The notes under the pieces: model-generated
What the model was told of the DNA's origin: nothing
What the model saw: only the letters and a program-made list of their open reading frames with translations
Databases searched by the model: none
Source: CAZSIA01 sp045126355
GTDB lineage: Bacteria > Bacillota_I > Bacilli_A > Acholeplasmatales > Anaeroplasmataceae
Direction of reading: 5' to 3'
Length of the DNA: 5,537 bases
Assembly: GCA_045126355.1 (NCBI GenBank)
Contig: JBGVOE010000124.1
Coordinates: 1 to 5,537 of the forward strand
Part shown: piece by piece, positions 4,625 to 5,537 of the stretch
How positions within the stretch are numbered: position 1 is the stretch's first letter
How the letters are laid out: each line of letters opens with the position of its first letter
Made by a program: the position numbers and the translations under genes

Positions 4625-5537
4625 TTATTTATCACTATATTTTTTCAGTAATGTATCTGGGTATTGTGTAGGAGGTGTAAAACTACTATCATAGTCGTTT
4701 TTACCACTACAATATCTATTTCCGGCTGATTCATTTCCGAATCTAACACCCCAACCATTATGATAATTTAAGTATTCTTGGAAGTCGTTATAATGATTAT
4801 AAGTATAGAAAACATAGCGCTCATTAATACTTTTTACACTAGAGTCTGCTGTATAAACTAATCTTGCGGCTCCTCTTGTAATAGAATAACCATTATTATA
4901 AAGTGATTGATATCTAGTACCAGTATAATAATCGCCTATTGTACCAAAATCTATCTCATGGATTAAATAACGATCGTTAGTAGGAATATCAGGTTCATAT
5001 TTATAAGATGAGCCACCATAAAATTCATTATCATTTACTCTACCATATTTTCCCCAGTTAGAAATAGCTTGGTTTTGTCCTGTTTTACTTTTGTTTTTAA
5101 TTTGATTTGCTGGAACAGACCCAAAAGCTAATAAGTATGCTGCAACATCATTTAAAGAAGTGTAGGCCGCACCATAGAAAATAATATAATTATCACCATC
5201 AATAACATTAGGAACATAAGCTAAATATTTCCCATCAGCATCTAATACATAAGTTGCGTCTGTATATTTAATAGCCTTATCTTCTTCCATTAGTTTACCA
5301 TCATCAGGTAAATGTTTTTGATCAGTAATATCACCACTCATTAAATAATGTTTTGTTCTATATACCGCATCTTCATAAGTAGTAGCTGGTTTATATTCAG
5401 CATAAAATTCATTTTTATTAGCGTTAATATACGGATCAGGATTATTAGTGAAATCTGGTTCATAAAAGTATACATTTACATTGTTACCATATTTACTTAA
5501 ATCAACTCCATAAGGGTTTCTTTCTGAATTAGTATAA
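4625..5537 (-). CDS. barnase-type (RNase N1/T1 superfamily) ribonuclease domain protein, C-terminal part
   Basis: The frame is open from the right edge, so the true start lies beyond 5537; the first Met in view (5341) is internal. 303 C-terminal residues are visible (numbered here from the edge). Residues about 122-256 match barnase: NDVAAYLLAFGSVPANQI corresponds to its VADYLQTYHKLPDNYI; HEIDF carries the catalytic Glu (E194, codon 4957-4955); TRGAARLVYTAD carries both catalytic Arg (R221, R225); and YNHYNDF carries the catalytic His (H248, codon 4795-4793) followed by the conserved Tyr. Barnase cleaves single-stranded RNA after guanine. Insertions of about 17 residues (between E194 and R221) and 8 residues (between R225 and H248) exceed barnase. 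The preceding part (1-120) is Tyr/Asn-rich, with FYAEYKPATTYEDAVYRT (44-61), and is not recognised. The Asn/Tyr/Gly-rich composition suggests an exported or surface protein, but the signal peptide is not in view. No barstar-like gene is visible. Confidence 0.85.
   Translation of the reverse strand, partial: YTNSERNPYGVDLSKYGNNVNVYFYEPDFTNNPDPYINANKNEFYAEYKPATTYEDAVYRTKHYLMSGDITDQKHLPDDGKLMEEDKAIKYTDATYVLDADGKYLAYVPNVIDGDNYIIFYGAAYTSLNDVAAYLLAFGSVPANQIKNKSKTGQNQAISNWGKYGRVNDNEFYGGSSYKYEPDIPTNDRYLIHEIDFGTIGDYYTGTRYQSLYNNGYSITRGAARLVYTADSSVKSINERYVFYTYNHYNDFQEYLNYHNGWGVRFGNESAGNRYCSGKNDYDSSFTPPTQYPDTLLKKYSDK

Noticed and set aside
4625..5341. Reading the RNase gene as a complete 238-residue protein starting at the Met at 5341
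   Set aside because: The frame stays open from 5342 to 5537 with the same composition (ending in residues such as YRTKHYL before that Met), and no ribosome site precedes it; the Met is internal and the gene is cut by the window edge.
1..5537. CRISPR array, tRNA or rRNA genes
   Set aside because: No regularly spaced repeats, no cloverleaf with the usual T-loop sequence and no rRNA-like stretch were seen on either strand.

Overview
The window comes from a low-G+C Gram-positive bacterium (Bacillota). Coding DNA is very A+T-rich, arginine is almost always AGA, strong AGGAGG-type ribosome sites and hairpin-plus-T terminators separate short transcription units, and the sporulation pair yabP-yabQ is present. 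Tryptophan is written TGG throughout and no gene contains an in-frame TGA, so the standard bacterial code fits better than the Mycoplasma code. An endospore-forming or formerly spore-forming member of the Bacilli/Erysipelotrichia/Clostridia, perhaps an uncultured gut lineage, is a reasonable guess; nothing fixes the genus.

Layout. Positions 1-135, minus strand, hold the 5' end of a structured RNA that looks like domain I of a group II intron, cut by the window edge. It is about half G+C, against very A+T-rich flanks, and has its own extended -10 box immediately upstream. An A+T-rich divergent spacer follows. Then, on the plus strand: an MgtC/SapB-family membrane protein (423-1151) with its own promoter and terminator; yabP (1224-1484) overlapping yabQ (1481-1873), preceded by a near-consensus sigma-E promoter and closed by a terminator; lysS (1937-3445) with an extended -10 promoter; a 201-residue acidic protein of unknown function overlapping the lysS stop by one base (3445-4050) and ending in a terminator; and a 163-residue protein of unknown function (4098-4589). 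A bidirectional terminator (about 4582-4620) separates these from a convergent minus-strand gene that runs off the right edge (4625-5537).

The gene at the right edge is the most notable. Its C-terminal half is a barnase-type (microbial RNase N1/T1 superfamily) ribonuclease domain with the catalytic Glu, Arg, Arg and His all recognisable. It has two insertions compared with barnase and an unfamiliar Tyr/Asn-rich region on its N-terminal side. No barstar-like inhibitor is recognisable in the window.

How the genes fit together: yabP-yabQ is a mother-cell sporulation unit, set between housekeeping or stress genes (mgtC, lysS) that each have vegetative-type promoters. In Bacillus subtilis yabP-yabQ and lysS lie in the same chromosomal neighbourhood with many genes between them, so their adjacency here looks like a condensed version of ancestral order. 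The two ends of the window (intron-like RNA, exported-type RNase) look like accessory sequence flanking a conserved core.
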